Positions 8,639 to 18,062 of a DNA stretch of 64,000 bases are shown here, piece by piece. The position numbers were made by a program, and so were the translations under genes. The notes beneath the pieces were generated by a model. It had not been told where the DNA came from, did not search any database, and saw only the letters and a list, made by a program, of their open reading frames with translations. This DNA comes from Chryseobacterium herbae (GTDB taxonomy: Bacteria; Bacteroidota; Bacteroidia; Flavobacteriales; Weeksellaceae), in NCBI RefSeq assembly GCF_025154075.1, contig NZ_JAOAMU010000001.1, positions 145,981 through 209,980 of the forward strand, read 5' to 3'. Each line of letters begins with the position of its first letter. Position 1 is the stretch's first letter.

Positions 8639-9730
8639 CTACTGGTGCTGCTCAATTTTAGCCTTTGGTCTGTACTTTTTATCTAACTCCCGAACCAAAT
8701 CCATCGTTGTGGATGAAAGAACATAGGCGTTCTTATCTTTTTTCGATGCCTTATCGTATAAATAAACAAACCTGAAAGGGTCATCAACATGTTTGATCAA
8801 TTCTTTTTTATACCCTGCTTTTTCTATGATGGCAGACATATAACATCCCGGAACATGACCATTAGTGTTCCCTGTATTAATCAGCTTATTAATCTTTAAT
8901 GTAGACCGGTCCAATGGTTTTACAGACAATAGCGAATCTATATTTTTAATGGCTTTCGCTCCGTCTGCAATAAATTCTTCGCGCGTCCCTCTCTGATATT
9001 CCAATAACTTCACTGCATCTTTACCTTCATATATTTTATCAGTAAGATCGGCACTTCCTTCATTCAGAATTCTTTGAAGCAGACCAACAATTACGGCATC
9101 CTGATCTTCCACGTCAAATACAAGCTGTGGCCTCAGTACATGATGAAACTCGTGGCCTCCCATAGCTCCCATTCTATTCATATCATGAAAATAAGCCGAC
9201 AGCAGGGTATATACCATCCAGCTATTCTTTACATGGGCATCATTGTGGATAGGGATAATAGTCACTTTCAGTTCAGGCGCCGTTTTCTGATACTGTTTGG
9301 GAAGCATCTGATACGTATACTGATAGCACGTATCAAAATAATGTTTAGGATCTTTTTTAATATCGACGAGGTATTTTTTCATTTGATCTTCATTGACCTT
9401 ATACTCATTGACAATATAATACCACCAATTGTTCATCGGTTTTTTCAGTCTTTTCTGTAACTCGGCACTGTTTTTTGGCATATAGACCGTTTCCATGGCC
9501 TTTCTGTAATTCTCTATATAAGCACTGTCAACACCCTGATCATTCAGATAGACCTGTATGGCTTCATTTTTTAAAAATTGATTCCAGGTTTTCTTGTCAA
9601 GAGGTTTATCATTTTTCAAGTCCTGAGTAATTTTAAAATATTCCCAGCATGTGCTGTCATCGAAGGTTTGGGAATAGACTATCTGAGAAGACAGAAAAGC
9701 AAACAAAGTCAATATAATTTGTTTAATCAT
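8639..9730 (-). CDS. Secreted putative zinc protease, DUF5700 type
   Basis: The 363-residue protein has a Sec signal peptide (MIKQIILTLF...VYS, cleavage likely before Gln21). The zinc-protease motif HExxH is HEFHH at residues 193-197. A downstream EGSADL (about 224-229) supplies the Glu expected as third ligand in gluzincin-like families. This arrangement matches proteins annotated as DUF5700 putative Zn-dependent proteases. It is likely periplasmic or exported; no T9SS sorting domain is seen. The substrate is unknown. It is monocistronic, with its own terminator. Confidence 0.72.
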   Translation of the reverse strand: MIKQIILTLFAFLSSQIVYSQTFDDSTCWEYFKITQDLKNDKPLDKKTWNQFLKNEAIQVYLNDQGVDSAYIENYRKAMETVYMPKNSAELQKRLKKPMNNWWYYIVNEYKVNEDQMKKYLVDIKKDPKHYFDTCYQYTYQMLPKQYQKTAPELKVTIIPIHNDAHVKNSWMVYTLLSAYFHDMNRMGAMGGHEFHHVLRPQLVFDVEDQDAVIVGLLQRILNEGSADLTDKIYEGKDAVKLLEYQRGTREEFIADGAKAIKNIDSLLSVKPLDRSTLKINKLINTGNTNGHVPGCYMSAIIEKAGYKKELIKHVDDPFRFVYLYDKASKKDKNAYVLSSTTMDLVRELDKKYRPKAKIEQHQ

Positions 9731-10121
9731 TGATTTATTTTTTTAATGAATGTTATGTGGCTAAAATACAATAAAACCCAGCAGATATAACGATCTCAGG
9801 TAAAACAATTAAAAATAATACAGTATTGCTTTTATTGTATGAAATTTATTACAGCAAAGACTTATTCAGCGAAGGTTGAATAGCTGTCTGTCGTTATAAA
9901 AAAATCTCCTATCGCCCCCATTAGTATTTTCTATATTCATAAGGAGATCTTCCTATGATATTTCCCTAACTTGTATCCTTTAAAACAATTAAAGAAATAC
10001 AAAATACATGCAGATCATTTTCAGTTGAATTTATAATGTTTTTACTGTTACAGAAACTAAATTCTAATGATTATCGTACGTATTTAAAAGCAAACAACAG
10101 CAAAAATAGCTTCATCATTTT
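9731..10121. other. Divergent intergenic region
   Basis: This AT-rich stretch of 391 bases separates the DUF5700-type gene and the VWA gene, which diverge. No intact frame, RNA gene or strong hairpin is visible. It must contain both promoters, but no clear TTG/TAnnTTTG pair stood out. Confidence 0.5.
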
Positions 10122-11267
10122 ATGACGAATAAAGATTTTAATGCCCGGAAAGGGTTTACATTCAGCAGACATGTTCCGGAAGAGATCTCGCACTTCGACC
10201 GGATCTTTGATGTTTTCAAAGATTTGCTGACCCATACTTCAGGGGATATTGAGGAAGCCTTTGAATGGCTCGATGTGCTGGATAAAGAATATGATATTTT
10301 TACCGATGAATATTCCCTTCAGGACTTTGAAGAGGATTTGAAAAAGCGCGGCTATATCAAAGAGGAAGAGGATGATTCCAAAGATGGCAATTCCGGAACG
10401 GGAAAAGGAAAAAACATCCTGACCGCCAAACTGGAGGCTGCTTTACGGGAGTATGCCCTGGATCAGATTTTCGGAAAACTCAAAAAAAGCGGCGCAGGAA
10501 ATCACCGGACCACCAAAACCGGAGTGGGCGATGAACGTGACGGCGAAAACCGTTCCTTTCAATACGGAGACGATCTGTCCACGGTGAACATGACCGAAAG
10601 CTTAAAAAACGCACAGATCAATAATGGAATTTCTGACCTCCGCCTTACGGAAGACGATCTTATCGTAGAGGAAACCAAACACAAGGCCCAAATGAGCACT
10701 GTGCTGATGATCGATATCAGTCACTCTATGGTTTTATACGGTGAAGACCGAATTACACCAGCCAAAAAAGTGGCGATGGCTTTAGTGGAATTAATCAACC
10801 GGAAATATCCTAAAGATTCCATAGACATTATTGTCTTCGGAAACGAGGCCTGGCCGATCAAAATTAAGGATCTCCCCTATTTAAAAGTAGGTCCTTATCA
10901 CACCAATACGGTGGCTGGTCTGGAACTGGCAATGGATATTCTTCGCAGAAAAAGAAATACCAACAAGCAGATTTTTATGATCACCGACGGAAAGCCAAGC
11001 TGTATTCAGCTGCCTACCGGAGAATTTTATATGAACAGCAACGGCCTGGATGAACTGATTGTTTCCCAGTGCCTCAACAGAGCGGCCCAAGCCCGAAAAC
11101 TAAAAATTCCGATCACCACTTTTATGATCGCCCAGGATCCTTATCTGCGTAAATTTGTGGAAGCTTTCACCGCACAAAATAAAGGAAAAGCTTTTTTAAC
11201 AGGGCTTTCGGGGCTGGGACAAATGATTTTTGAAGATTACGAAAAAAACAGGATAAAGAGGATATAG
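10122..11267 (+). CDS. VWA-domain protein, partner of a MoxR-like ATPase
   Basis: The 381-residue cytosolic protein has a highly acidic N-terminal third and a linker rich in Gly, Lys and Asp (about 80-165). A von Willebrand A domain starts near 192. The MIDAS motif DxSxS is DISHS (198-202), and the later loop FMITDGKP supplies the third metal contact. It is paired with the AAA+ ATPase just downstream, as in the ChlD/ChlI and MoxR-VWA systems, in which the ATPase and the metal-dependent VWA adaptor remodel a client protein. The client is not evident. Confidence 0.82.
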   Translation: MTNKDFNARKGFTFSRHVPEEISHFDRIFDVFKDLLTHTSGDIEEAFEWLDVLDKEYDIFTDEYSLQDFEEDLKKRGYIKEEEDDSKDGNSGTGKGKNILTAKLEAALREYALDQIFGKLKKSGAGNHRTTKTGVGDERDGENRSFQYGDDLSTVNMTESLKNAQINNGISDLRLTEDDLIVEETKHKAQMSTVLMIDISHSMVLYGEDRITPAKKVAMALVELINRKYPKDSIDIIVFGNEAWPIKIKDLPYLKVGPYHTNTVAGLELAMDILRRKRNTNKQIFMITDGKPSCIQLPTGEFYMNSNGLDELIVSQCLNRAAQARKLKIPITTFMIAQDPYLRKFVEAFTAQNKGKAFLTGLSGLGQMIFEDYEKNRIKRI

Positions 11268-11318
11268 ATTTTTAGATACAAGACATGAGACTAAGAGACA
11301 CGAGACTTGAGATTTCTA
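11268..11318. repeat. Degenerate GAGAC-type repeat between VWA and AAA genes
   Basis: Units such as agatacaagacatgagacta and acacgagacttgagat fill most of the 89-base gap. They resemble the repeats at 7.35 and 60.7 kb. They have been inserted or have expanded inside what looks like an operon. Confidence 0.5.
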
Positions 11319-11356
11319 ATTATTCTATTCAATAATTACTATTACTTAAAAAGAAA

Positions 11357-12811
11357 ATGAAAAACGATATTACATTTAAAGAATTAAAAAAGTCCGGGTA
11401 TACGGATAAAACGATCAATCAGGAAATTCAGGCCAATTTAATTGCAAAAATTAAAGCGAAAGAGCCGGTATTCGAAGGACTTTGGGGTTATGAAGACTCT
11501 GTGGTTCCCCAACTGAAAAAGGCTATTCTTGCCGGTCACCACATCAATCTTTTAGGGTTACGTGGACAGGCTAAAACCAGAATTGCGAGAAGTATGGTGA
11601 ACCTTCTTGATGAATACATGCCTGTCGTAAAAGGCTCTGAAATCAATGACAGTCCGTTTCAGCCTATTTCAAAATATGCAAGAGATCTCATTGCGGAACA
11701 TGGCGATGAAACCCCGATTTCATGGGTACACCGTTCCAACCGTTTCTTTGAAAAGCTGGCTACCCCTGACGTGAATGTTGCCGATTTAATTGGGGACATC
11801 GATCCTATCAAAGCTGCGACCTTAAAACTCCCTTATTCCGATGAGCGTGTTTTACATTACGGGATGATTCCGCGTGCCAACCGTTCTATATTTGTCCTGA
11901 ATGAACTTCCGGATTTACAAGCCAGAATTCAGGTTTCTTTATTCAATATTCTGCAGGAAGGAGATATCCAGATCCGTGGATTTCAATTGAGAATGCCCCT
12001 TGATATTCAGTTTGTCTTTACGGCCAACCCTGAAGATTATACCAACAGAGGAAGCATTGTGACCCCGTTGAAAGACAGAATCGGGTCCCAGATTTTCACC
12101 CATTACCCTAAAACCATTGCGCTTGCCAGACAGATCACGGAACAGGAAGCCTTAATTTCGGCTGAAGACCGTTCGCAGATACAGATCCCGGGATTGGCCA
12201 AAGATCTTTTGGAAGAAGTCGCTTTTGTAGCCCGCGACAGTGAATATGTAGATGCAAAAAGTGGGGTCAGTGCACGTCTTACCATCAGTGCGATGGAAAA
12301 CTTAGTGGCTGCAGCCAAATTGCGTCTGATTGAATCCGACACAGAAAAAACAACCGTTCGTCTTCTTGATTTTATGTCTATCATTCCATCCATTACCGGG
12401 AAAATTGAACTCGTGTATGAAGGTGAGCAGGAAGGCGCAGATTATGTCGCGAAAGTATTAATTGACCAAGCCGTGATGATCCAGTTTGAAACCCTGTTCC
12501 CGCGCATATCCAAGCTGGAAAAAGAGGGAATAAAAACGCCATACACCGATCTGATCAAATGGTTTAACAAGAATCATCTTGAGCTCAATTATACGGATAC
12601 CGATGAGGAATTCTATGCTAAACTCAACAGCATAACCCCTTTGGTAGAAGTCGTGGAAGAAAATACTTCAGAATTGAGCAAAGAAGATCAGGATTTCTGC
12701 AAAGAACTGGTTTTATGGGCATTGACCATCAGCAAAAAATTAGACAAATCTGAAAACCAGTCTGCTTTCACTTTTGATTCTGCTGGAATCGGACAATATT
12801 TACGTAACTAG
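11357..12811 (+). CDS. MoxR/ChlI-like AAA+ ATPase
   Basis: The 484-residue protein has a Walker A variant GLRGQAKTR (about 67-75), a Walker B-like segment FVLNELPDL, a sensor-1 type FTANPEDY and an arginine-containing helix PLKDRIGSQIF, all of the MoxR/magnesium-chelatase ChlI type. The C-terminal helical region (about 290-480) is poorly conserved. It is codirectional with the VWA gene 89 bases upstream and probably forms one chaperone-like complex with it. The acidic RSNRFFEKLATPDVNVADLIGDID insert (interrupted here by no stop or frameshift) is typical of this Bacteroidota branch, as far as I recall. Confidence 0.82.
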   Translation: MKNDITFKELKKSGYTDKTINQEIQANLIAKIKAKEPVFEGLWGYEDSVVPQLKKAILAGHHINLLGLRGQAKTRIARSMVNLLDEYMPVVKGSEINDSPFQPISKYARDLIAEHGDETPISWVHRSNRFFEKLATPDVNVADLIGDIDPIKAATLKLPYSDERVLHYGMIPRANRSIFVLNELPDLQARIQVSLFNILQEGDIQIRGFQLRMPLDIQFVFTANPEDYTNRGSIVTPLKDRIGSQIFTHYPKTIALARQITEQEALISAEDRSQIQIPGLAKDLLEEVAFVARDSEYVDAKSGVSARLTISAMENLVAAAKLRLIESDTEKTTVRLLDFMSIIPSITGKIELVYEGEQEGADYVAKVLIDQAVMIQFETLFPRISKLEKEGIKTPYTDLIKWFNKNHLELNYTDTDEEFYAKLNSITPLVEVVEENTSELSKEDQDFCKELVLWALTISKKLDKSENQSAFTFDSAGIGQYLRN

Positions 12812-12868
12812 TAGAATAAGAACACCTTCATCAATTATTTGGTGAATGCATTTCAAATAAAAACAAAA

Positions 12869-12898
12869 CCCTTCAGCTTTCAACCTGAAGGGCTTTTT
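12869..12898 (+). terminator. Intrinsic terminator after the MoxR-like gene
   Basis: CCCTTCAG (12869-12876) pairs with CTGAAGGG (12885-12892) and is followed by CTTTTTG, 57 bases after the stop codon. Confidence 0.75.
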
Positions 12899-13008
12899 GT
12901 GGCTTACAGACTACAACGTAATCTGAAAACCACTAACAACAACAAATGAACACATACTTGTTAAATCTTCTGATCAGTAAATCAGCGGCACTTCATTCAT
13001 ACGGTTTC

Positions 13009-14748
13009 CTATATATTCTTCAAAAACCTATTGAGATCCGATTCTTTACCGATATTCATCTTGGATTTTATTCTGGTCTTGTACACCCTTGAGCTTCCTT
13101 CGGTAATATTTTCCAAAATAGCAATCTCTTTGGAAGACAGACCCAATTTATAGTAAATACAGAATTTAATTTCATTATTGGTGAGATCCGGGAATGTCTT
13201 TGAAAGTTTGGTGATCAGTTGCTTATTTTCAGCAGAGCTTTCGTTAATCAGATCATTATTATTCCGGTCGATCTGAATCAGATTATTGATTCTTACAAAG
13301 AGATCGTTCATCGTTTGTTCAGCATCCGCATTTTTGGCTTTCTTGATATTCTTGATGTATTCTAAGAACGTTTTTTCGGTTTCTATTTTAAGATTGAGAT
13401 TAAGGTGCATATTGCTGATCTTTTCTTCCTGTTGTTTGACATCCTGCTCCAGAATTTTTTTATTTTTGATCAGAATTATTTTTTCTTTCTCTGCCAGTTC
13501 TTTTTCTTTTTTACTGGCACTTCGGATGATGTATATAATTCCTCCGAAAATAATGATGAAAACAGATGCTACAGCCAGAATGAGTCTGTTATTGAATTTC
13601 TGATCGTCTATACTTCGCTTTTGTTTCTGTATAAGATCTTTGATCAGAAAATTGTTTAAAATATCTGAGACATACGTGAGGTTTCTTTGCTGCTGCTGGT
13701 CATTCTGATCATGAAGTCCTCTCAATTTTTTACATAAACCCCGCAGCTGATCAGGATAATTAATCTTAAGATAATACGACTGCAGCATTTCGAAAATCAT
13801 TATTTTATGGGAAATATTTTTCACTTTGGGTTCAATAGACATCCCGTAGTTCACGACTTCCTGCATTTTGGAAGTTTGCCCCGTGTCATGATACAGATTA
13901 AACAGTTCCAGAATGTTTTCAACCGCTCCATTATAAAAGTACTTTCTGTTTTTATTAAACTGATACTCCTGCAGCAGCAAAGATTCTGCTATGGCATATT
14001 CTTTTCTTTTATAATAATACAGCCCTTTGTTGGATTGCAGATAGATCAGGAAAGCCTGTTCATCCGAATTCAGTTTTTTCTGGCTTTCGAGAATCTGTAT
14101 GGCTCTGTTGGTCTCTTTTAAAGCAAGATCCTGTTTTCCCATTTTGTCATAGCACAATCCGAAATTATTATACATGGAAGAAACAAAAATTAAATCTTTC
14201 CGGCTTGAGGTTAAATTTTTAAGGCTTTTTGTGAAATAGACCATCGCTTCGGAATAATTTTTCTTATTGTAAAAAAGCCGGCCTTTCAAATGATAGAGAT
14301 GCGGCAGATAATATTTTTTACCGTTCTTTTCATCCAGCTCGATGGCTTTATTCAGAAACTCCATAGCAAGCTTCGGAGACCGTGTTTCGAACTGAAAGGC
14401 AAGATTGAAATTACAGGCCATGCTGATGTAGTCGTATTCGTTATTGTTCAGGATCAGAAGATCATAGACAATGGGAATCTGCTTAATCGGATCCTCATCT
14501 TCATCGCTGAAACAAAAAAATAGCTCAACGTACTTACTGCTGATCAGATATTTCCGGTCCCCGGTCTGTTTGTATTTTTCCAGTTCTCTGTTTTTCATAG
14601 CCACTACTTTGGGTAAATGGCTGCTTATTTGGGTAACCTCATCATTGATCGCTTTAAAATAAGCATCTGCTTTGTCATTTTTCGGGGATTGGCAGGACAG
14701 GCCACAAATAAGCAGTAAAAACAGTAATAAATAGTGTTTTTTTTTCAT
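13009..14748 (-). CDS. Membrane TPR protein with C-terminal LuxR-type HTH
   Basis: The 579-residue protein starts with a lipoprotein-like signal (lipobox GLSC, Cys19). Tetratricopeptide-like helices run from about 100 to 345 (LAMEFLNKAIELDE, YSEAMVYFTKSLKNL). A membrane helix lies at about 388-409, then a coiled coil (about 412-460), and a C-terminal HTH (LGLSSKEIAILENITEGSSR) near residues 535-555. Proteins of this build are common in Flavobacteriia and resemble one-component membrane regulators: periplasmic TPR sensing and cytoplasmic DNA binding. The combination of a lipobox and a second membrane helix is odd, and the first segment may be an ordinary signal peptide. Confidence 0.82.
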   Translation of the reverse strand: MKKKHYLLLFLLLICGLSCQSPKNDKADAYFKAINDEVTQISSHLPKVVAMKNRELEKYKQTGDRKYLISSKYVELFFCFSDEDEDPIKQIPIVYDLLILNNNEYDYISMACNFNLAFQFETRSPKLAMEFLNKAIELDEKNGKKYYLPHLYHLKGRLFYNKKNYSEAMVYFTKSLKNLTSSRKDLIFVSSMYNNFGLCYDKMGKQDLALKETNRAIQILESQKKLNSDEQAFLIYLQSNKGLYYYKRKEYAIAESLLLQEYQFNKNRKYFYNGAVENILELFNLYHDTGQTSKMQEVVNYGMSIEPKVKNISHKIMIFEMLQSYYLKINYPDQLRGLCKKLRGLHDQNDQQQQRNLTYVSDILNNFLIKDLIQKQKRSIDDQKFNNRLILAVASVFIIIFGGIIYIIRSASKKEKELAEKEKIILIKNKKILEQDVKQQEEKISNMHLNLNLKIETEKTFLEYIKNIKKAKNADAEQTMNDLFVRINNLIQIDRNNNDLINESSAENKQLITKLSKTFPDLTNNEIKFCIYYKLGLSSKEIAILENITEGSSRVYKTRIKSKMNIGKESDLNRFLKNI

Positions 14749-14828
14749 CGTGTTGTGTTTTTATTAAAGTCAGTTGACATCAGAAATGCCTGACCTCTGC
14801 TGACCGTTATAGAGCTGGACCCATCTTA

Positions 14829-15797
14829 TTACGGATAACCATCGTATTTCCTGTAATCAAATAAGGTATTTCTAAAATTGATATTGTACAGACCGGACCT
14901 GATGCTTGTAAAATCGGTGATCAGATAGGTAACAATCATGCGCCACTTTTTGACAGGCGGAGCTTTTGCAATTTCAAAACTCCGGTGCATCCTTTTGATA
15001 TGGATCCTTACTTTTTCAGGAATGCTTTTCTCCTTCCGGGACCATCTGTAGATCTCCTCCCAAAGCAGGCTTCTTGAAATGGCGGGATCTACCATCCGGG
15101 TATCCACTCTCGTGATCCTGTTGTTTTCATGGACTCCCCTTACGGCAACAGCCTCATCAATACTTCCGGCATACAGTTTAAGATAATAGGAAAGGCGGAT
15201 CAGAAATTCCGTGTCTTCATGAAGATGCAGGTGATGTTTGAAAAGCACATCTGTTTTTTTCATCAGAGCCTCTCTGCGCACCGTAAGCGTATCAATGCTG
15301 AACAGTCCGAAGCTTCCCAGCAGATAAAGCTGGCCCAAAAAAACATTTTCGGGAGAATGTTTTTTATACACTGTTGTCAGTTTATCTTCAAATACACCGT
15401 AATACTTCTCTTTCACCCTTTCCGAATAGTATTCCACACCAAGGGCTCCATATACGCCATCTACCATTGGATTTTTAAAAAGTTCTTTTTCGGCATCAAA
15501 CCGGTTCGGAAGAAAATAATCATCTGCATCCAGAAACGCTATACCATCTCCCGATGCCATCCGTATGCCCAGGTTTCTGCTCGCTCCCGCTCCGTGATTC
15601 TTCTTGTCGTCATGCTGATACAGCTTCACCCTTTCATATTTTTCGGCAAGCACCCGGCAGACTTTCAGAGAATGATCGGGGGAATCATCTTCAATAAGGA
15701 GGATTTCGGATACTTCTCTGAACTGCAGAGCAGATTCTACCGCCTGCGAGACATATTTTCCCGCATTATAAACAGGAATGATCACTGAAATTTTCAT
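14829..15797 (-). CDS. Family 2 glycosyltransferase
   Basis: The 322-residue protein starts MKISVIIPVYNAGKYVSQAV, the GT-A nucleotide-sugar fold entry. It continues with ILLIEDDSPD and the metal-binding DADDYF (about 92-97), preceded by GASRNLGIRMASG. The remaining half is helical with basic segments, as in inverting GT2 enzymes that act on surface polysaccharides or glycoproteins. The gene is isolated rather than in a polysaccharide cluster; the nearest genes are a TPR regulator and an HTH cassette. Donor and acceptor cannot be inferred. Confidence 0.88.
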   Translation of the reverse strand: MKISVIIPVYNAGKYVSQAVESALQFREVSEILLIEDDSPDHSLKVCRVLAEKYERVKLYQHDDKKNHGAGASRNLGIRMASGDGIAFLDADDYFLPNRFDAEKELFKNPMVDGVYGALGVEYYSERVKEKYYGVFEDKLTTVYKKHSPENVFLGQLYLLGSFGLFSIDTLTVRREALMKKTDVLFKHHLHLHEDTEFLIRLSYYLKLYAGSIDEAVAVRGVHENNRITRVDTRMVDPAISRSLLWEEIYRWSRKEKSIPEKVRIHIKRMHRSFEIAKAPPVKKWRMIVTYLITDFTSIRSGLYNINFRNTLFDYRKYDGYP

Positions 15798-16029
15798 TGT
15801 ACACTTTCAAAAACTAATGATAACCGTGGTTATTTGCCTGAGTAAATCCTGTTTTTTTATGGCTTTCCATCTGATGAGATCAGAAGAAAGACGAATCCCT
15901 AACTGACTGAAAATAAGACTAAAAGTATAGCCGGAAACCAGAGCCGCCGGCTATACAACAAATCACTCACTAAGAAATAAAAAAAACCAGACAGGACCCC
16001 AAAAAAACAATTTAAACATGAAAAATAAC

Positions 16030-16383
16030 CTATGAATTTCCTGTCTGGTAGGGTAAACTGATAAACATTTTTTTCCACCTGGCGATCGTATTTCTGCTGA
16101 TCTTGAAATAGTTGGCCAGTTGTGTATTATTAAGATTCTTCGTTTTCTGATAATCCAGGATCTCCAGGATGTCCGATCGGTCATAGGACCGGTGCTGCTG
16201 GTTCAGTTTAAACGTGCTTTTTTCCTGTGCGGGAAAAATTAAGGTATTGATCTGCAGAACGTCCTGTACGGATAAGGTCGCTTTAGACAGGATCTTTTGG
16301 CAGAAGCTTTTCTTTTCCGGAAACTTCAGATTCAGAAGGTCCGTATATATTTTTTTGTAGTCAGGTTTTTGCGATTTTTCCAT
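16030..16383 (-). CDS. Small transposase-like HTH protein without catalytic domain
   Basis: The 117-residue protein is read from MEKSQKPDYKKIYTDLL. The N-terminal half (YTDLLNLKFPEKK, then LSVQDVLQINTLIF) is a conserved helical region, and the C-terminal half has the HTH LNNTQLANYFKISRNTIARW. Similar proteins in Chryseobacterium are labelled 'transposase' or 'helix-turn-helix protein' but have no DDE domain. The chosen start is preferred because it has the family N-terminus; an upstream in-frame ATG (16518) would read through the neighbouring gene. Its start overlaps the preceding gene by 23 bases. A role as a regulator is inferred. Confidence 0.65.
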   Translation of the reverse strand: MEKSQKPDYKKIYTDLLNLKFPEKKSFCQKILSKATLSVQDVLQINTLIFPAQEKSTFKLNQQHRSYDRSDILEILDYQKTKNLNNTQLANYFKISRNTIARWKKMFISLPYQTGNS

Positions 16384-16585
16384 AGGTGGTTTTGGTTTTA
16401 ATGCTGATGACCATATCATTTTCAAAGCTGATAACGAGAAAGCTTTTCCGGAAAAAAAAGTTTCTGTGCAGAAAATACACCCACACATTGTCCGGATAAA
16501 AATTAAACTCATCACCAAACTTTTTGATCATCTCTTTTTTTGTTAGCCCTAAAAGTTCAATATGCTGATTATTTGTGTTTTTCAT
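16361..16585 (-). CDS. Small conserved hypothetical protein (LGLTKKEM type)
   Basis: The 74-residue protein has the core ELLGLTKKEMIKKFGDEF followed by FYPDNVWVYFL. The 'GxTKxxM...FG...W.Y' pattern recalls the BamE/SmpA-type fold of small helix-sheet proteins, but there is no signal peptide and the resemblance is only a suggestion. It lies between two HTH genes, overlaps the next one and is probably co-expressed with both. The function is unknown. Confidence 0.55.
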   Translation of the reverse strand: MKNTNNQHIELLGLTKKEMIKKFGDEFNFYPDNVWVYFLHRNFFFRKSFLVISFENDMVISIKTKTTYGKIAKT

Positions 16586-16620
16586 GAGATAGGGAGGATT
16601 AACAGTTAACAGGGATTATA

Positions 16621-17040
16621 TTATTTTTTATGCTTGGCGACCCATTTGTACAATGTTGTTTTGGGAATATTGTATTCATTCTGGATCTCAAGCTTCGTTT
16701 TCTTTCCGGTTTCCAGGAGTTCCATCATAAAATCTATGATCTCTATGGTGTATACGTTTTTCCTGAATTGGGGAAGAGACGTTTCCTTAGGCTTTGCGCT
16801 ACTGCCGGGCGGAGAATATAGGATCAGATGGTGAGAATAGATTCTGAAAAAATCATATTCCAGAAGCTTACTCCATCTCAGAAGCAGGTCGCAGTCCAGG
16901 CTGTCAGATTCATACATCTGCAGGACTCTTTCTTCGGGAGCATCCAGAAAATTGCAGATTCTGGTCATCTCGATCTTGTCCTCTACCACTTTTTGCTTGA
17001 GTAAAGCGCCTATTTTTATTTCTTTAAAATTCTGTATCAT
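16621..17040 (-). CDS. Transposase-like HTH protein without catalytic domain
   Basis: The 139-residue protein has an N-terminal helical part resembling an XRE-type domain (MTRICNFLDAPEERVLQMYE, about 25-44), a middle segment LLLRWSKLLEYDFFRIYSHHLILYSPP, and a C-terminal HTH (TKLEIQNEYNIPKTTLYKWV). No DDE or integrase domain follows, so it is not an autonomous transposase. It is the first gene of a three-gene cassette (17040 to 16030). A decayed copy of its central part lies at 24.45-24.56 kb within the fibre-gene array. Confidence 0.65.
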   Translation of the reverse strand: MIQNFKEIKIGALLKQKVVEDKIEMTRICNFLDAPEERVLQMYESDSLDCDLLLRWSKLLEYDFFRIYSHHLILYSPPGSSAKPKETSLPQFRKNVYTIEIIDFMMELLETGKKTKLEIQNEYNIPKTTLYKWVAKHKK

Positions 17041-17138
17041 ATGTATGGATTATGGGAGGATCATCTGTTTCTTAACGCCTTTAATCAGGCAGACGCCCAA
17101 TAAACAAACCAGTGAAAAAGTCACTGAGGTAATGGACA

Positions 17139-17330
17139 TTAAGAATCAGGCTGACTGTAATGGGATGAATGATCTGCCCGGTTCATGGGTACCGTACTGC
17201 CGGATTGCTGTTTTTTTGCTGAAACATTCAAAGCAGAACCGGATCCGGGGGTATTGATGCCCACCTGAGCAATCCTATAAGACACCGCTACGAGTGCGGC
17301 AATTCCGATGGGTAAACTATTTTTTTTCAT
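17139..17330 (-). pseudogene. Truncated 5' fragment of a tail-fibre-like gene
   Basis: The frame starts MKKNSLPIGIAALVAVSYR and continues AQVGINTPGSGSALNVSAKK, matching the signal peptide and first repeat of the three large genes downstream. After about 40 residues the similarity degrades and the frame ends. A promoter-like TAGTTTTG remains at 17366-17373. It is the left-hand end unit of the array, and either a deletion remnant or an aborted duplication. Confidence 0.7.
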
Positions 17331-18062
17331 TGTGTGTATTTTTTTTTGCATCCTTAATGCTGAGACAAAACTACCGATGAAATGCATACGTTGATTATTT
17401 TTGGTGTTAACTCATTGTTATCAACAATCCCTATTTTGCTACTTTTTCGTTAACTTTAAATTTTATAAAATACTGATTTTCAATAATTTAAATTTTAAAA
17501 CGTGTTAACTTTATAAATCTGCTAAAACCGGCTCTATTTCGTAGGATTTTTGAATAAACATCCGAAAAAAATCCATTTCGAAAGCAGGCTGCCGTTTTAA
17601 TTAACCTGAATTCGGGATAAACCATTTCTGTTTTTAATAAGATAAAGAAGTCTGAAGCCCAAAGAGAAAAGATATTGAAACTCCAAAGCCAGAACTCTGG
17701 CGTACTTGTATGACATTTTTAAGACTGCTTCATCAAATGGTATGGTAGCTGTTAAAAATGAATATCCCATACTAACTTCCAGCGCTCTACTTCTGATTTT
17801 CTTAATCCCTTTAGCCAAAGCAGACCACATTTAAAAATATACACGGGGAAAGGTTGCTTAGCTAAAGGTTATTAAGAATCAGTCTGATCATACATGGATC
17901 AATGATGTATTCAGATTATTTGTGTGTTTAGAATCGTATCTGCTTCGGGTAAATTCTTTTAATAGGTCTTTTGATCATGACCAACCATTGAAAGAAAACC
18001 GCATCATATCATTTCTTTTTTTTCATACGAATGAATTCTTCACTCATTTTAATGATCAGCTT
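17331..18062. repeat. Duplicated spacer and leader DNA of the fibre array
   Basis: There is no gene. Bases 17331-17510 are the leader block shared by all array units (GTTAAC-rich, with a -7 element at 17366-17373). Bases about 17595-17790 are a block of about 190 bases repeated at about 20765-20955 (ttaacctgaatt...aaaacatttctgttttta..., broken here). Bases about 17855-17942 (gcttagctaaaggttatt... to gtgtttagaatcgtatctg) recur at about 21030-21112 and partly at 24635-24670. A 77-codon frame on the minus strand here is only a by-product of the repeat. Confidence 0.55.

Noticed and set aside
16030..17040. Insertion sequence
   Set aside because: HTH domains only, no DDE catalytic domain, and no terminal inverted repeats or target duplications seen.
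17597..17830. 77-codon minus-strand frame
   Set aside because: It lies in a spacer repeat whose second copy at 20.77 kb does not keep the frame.
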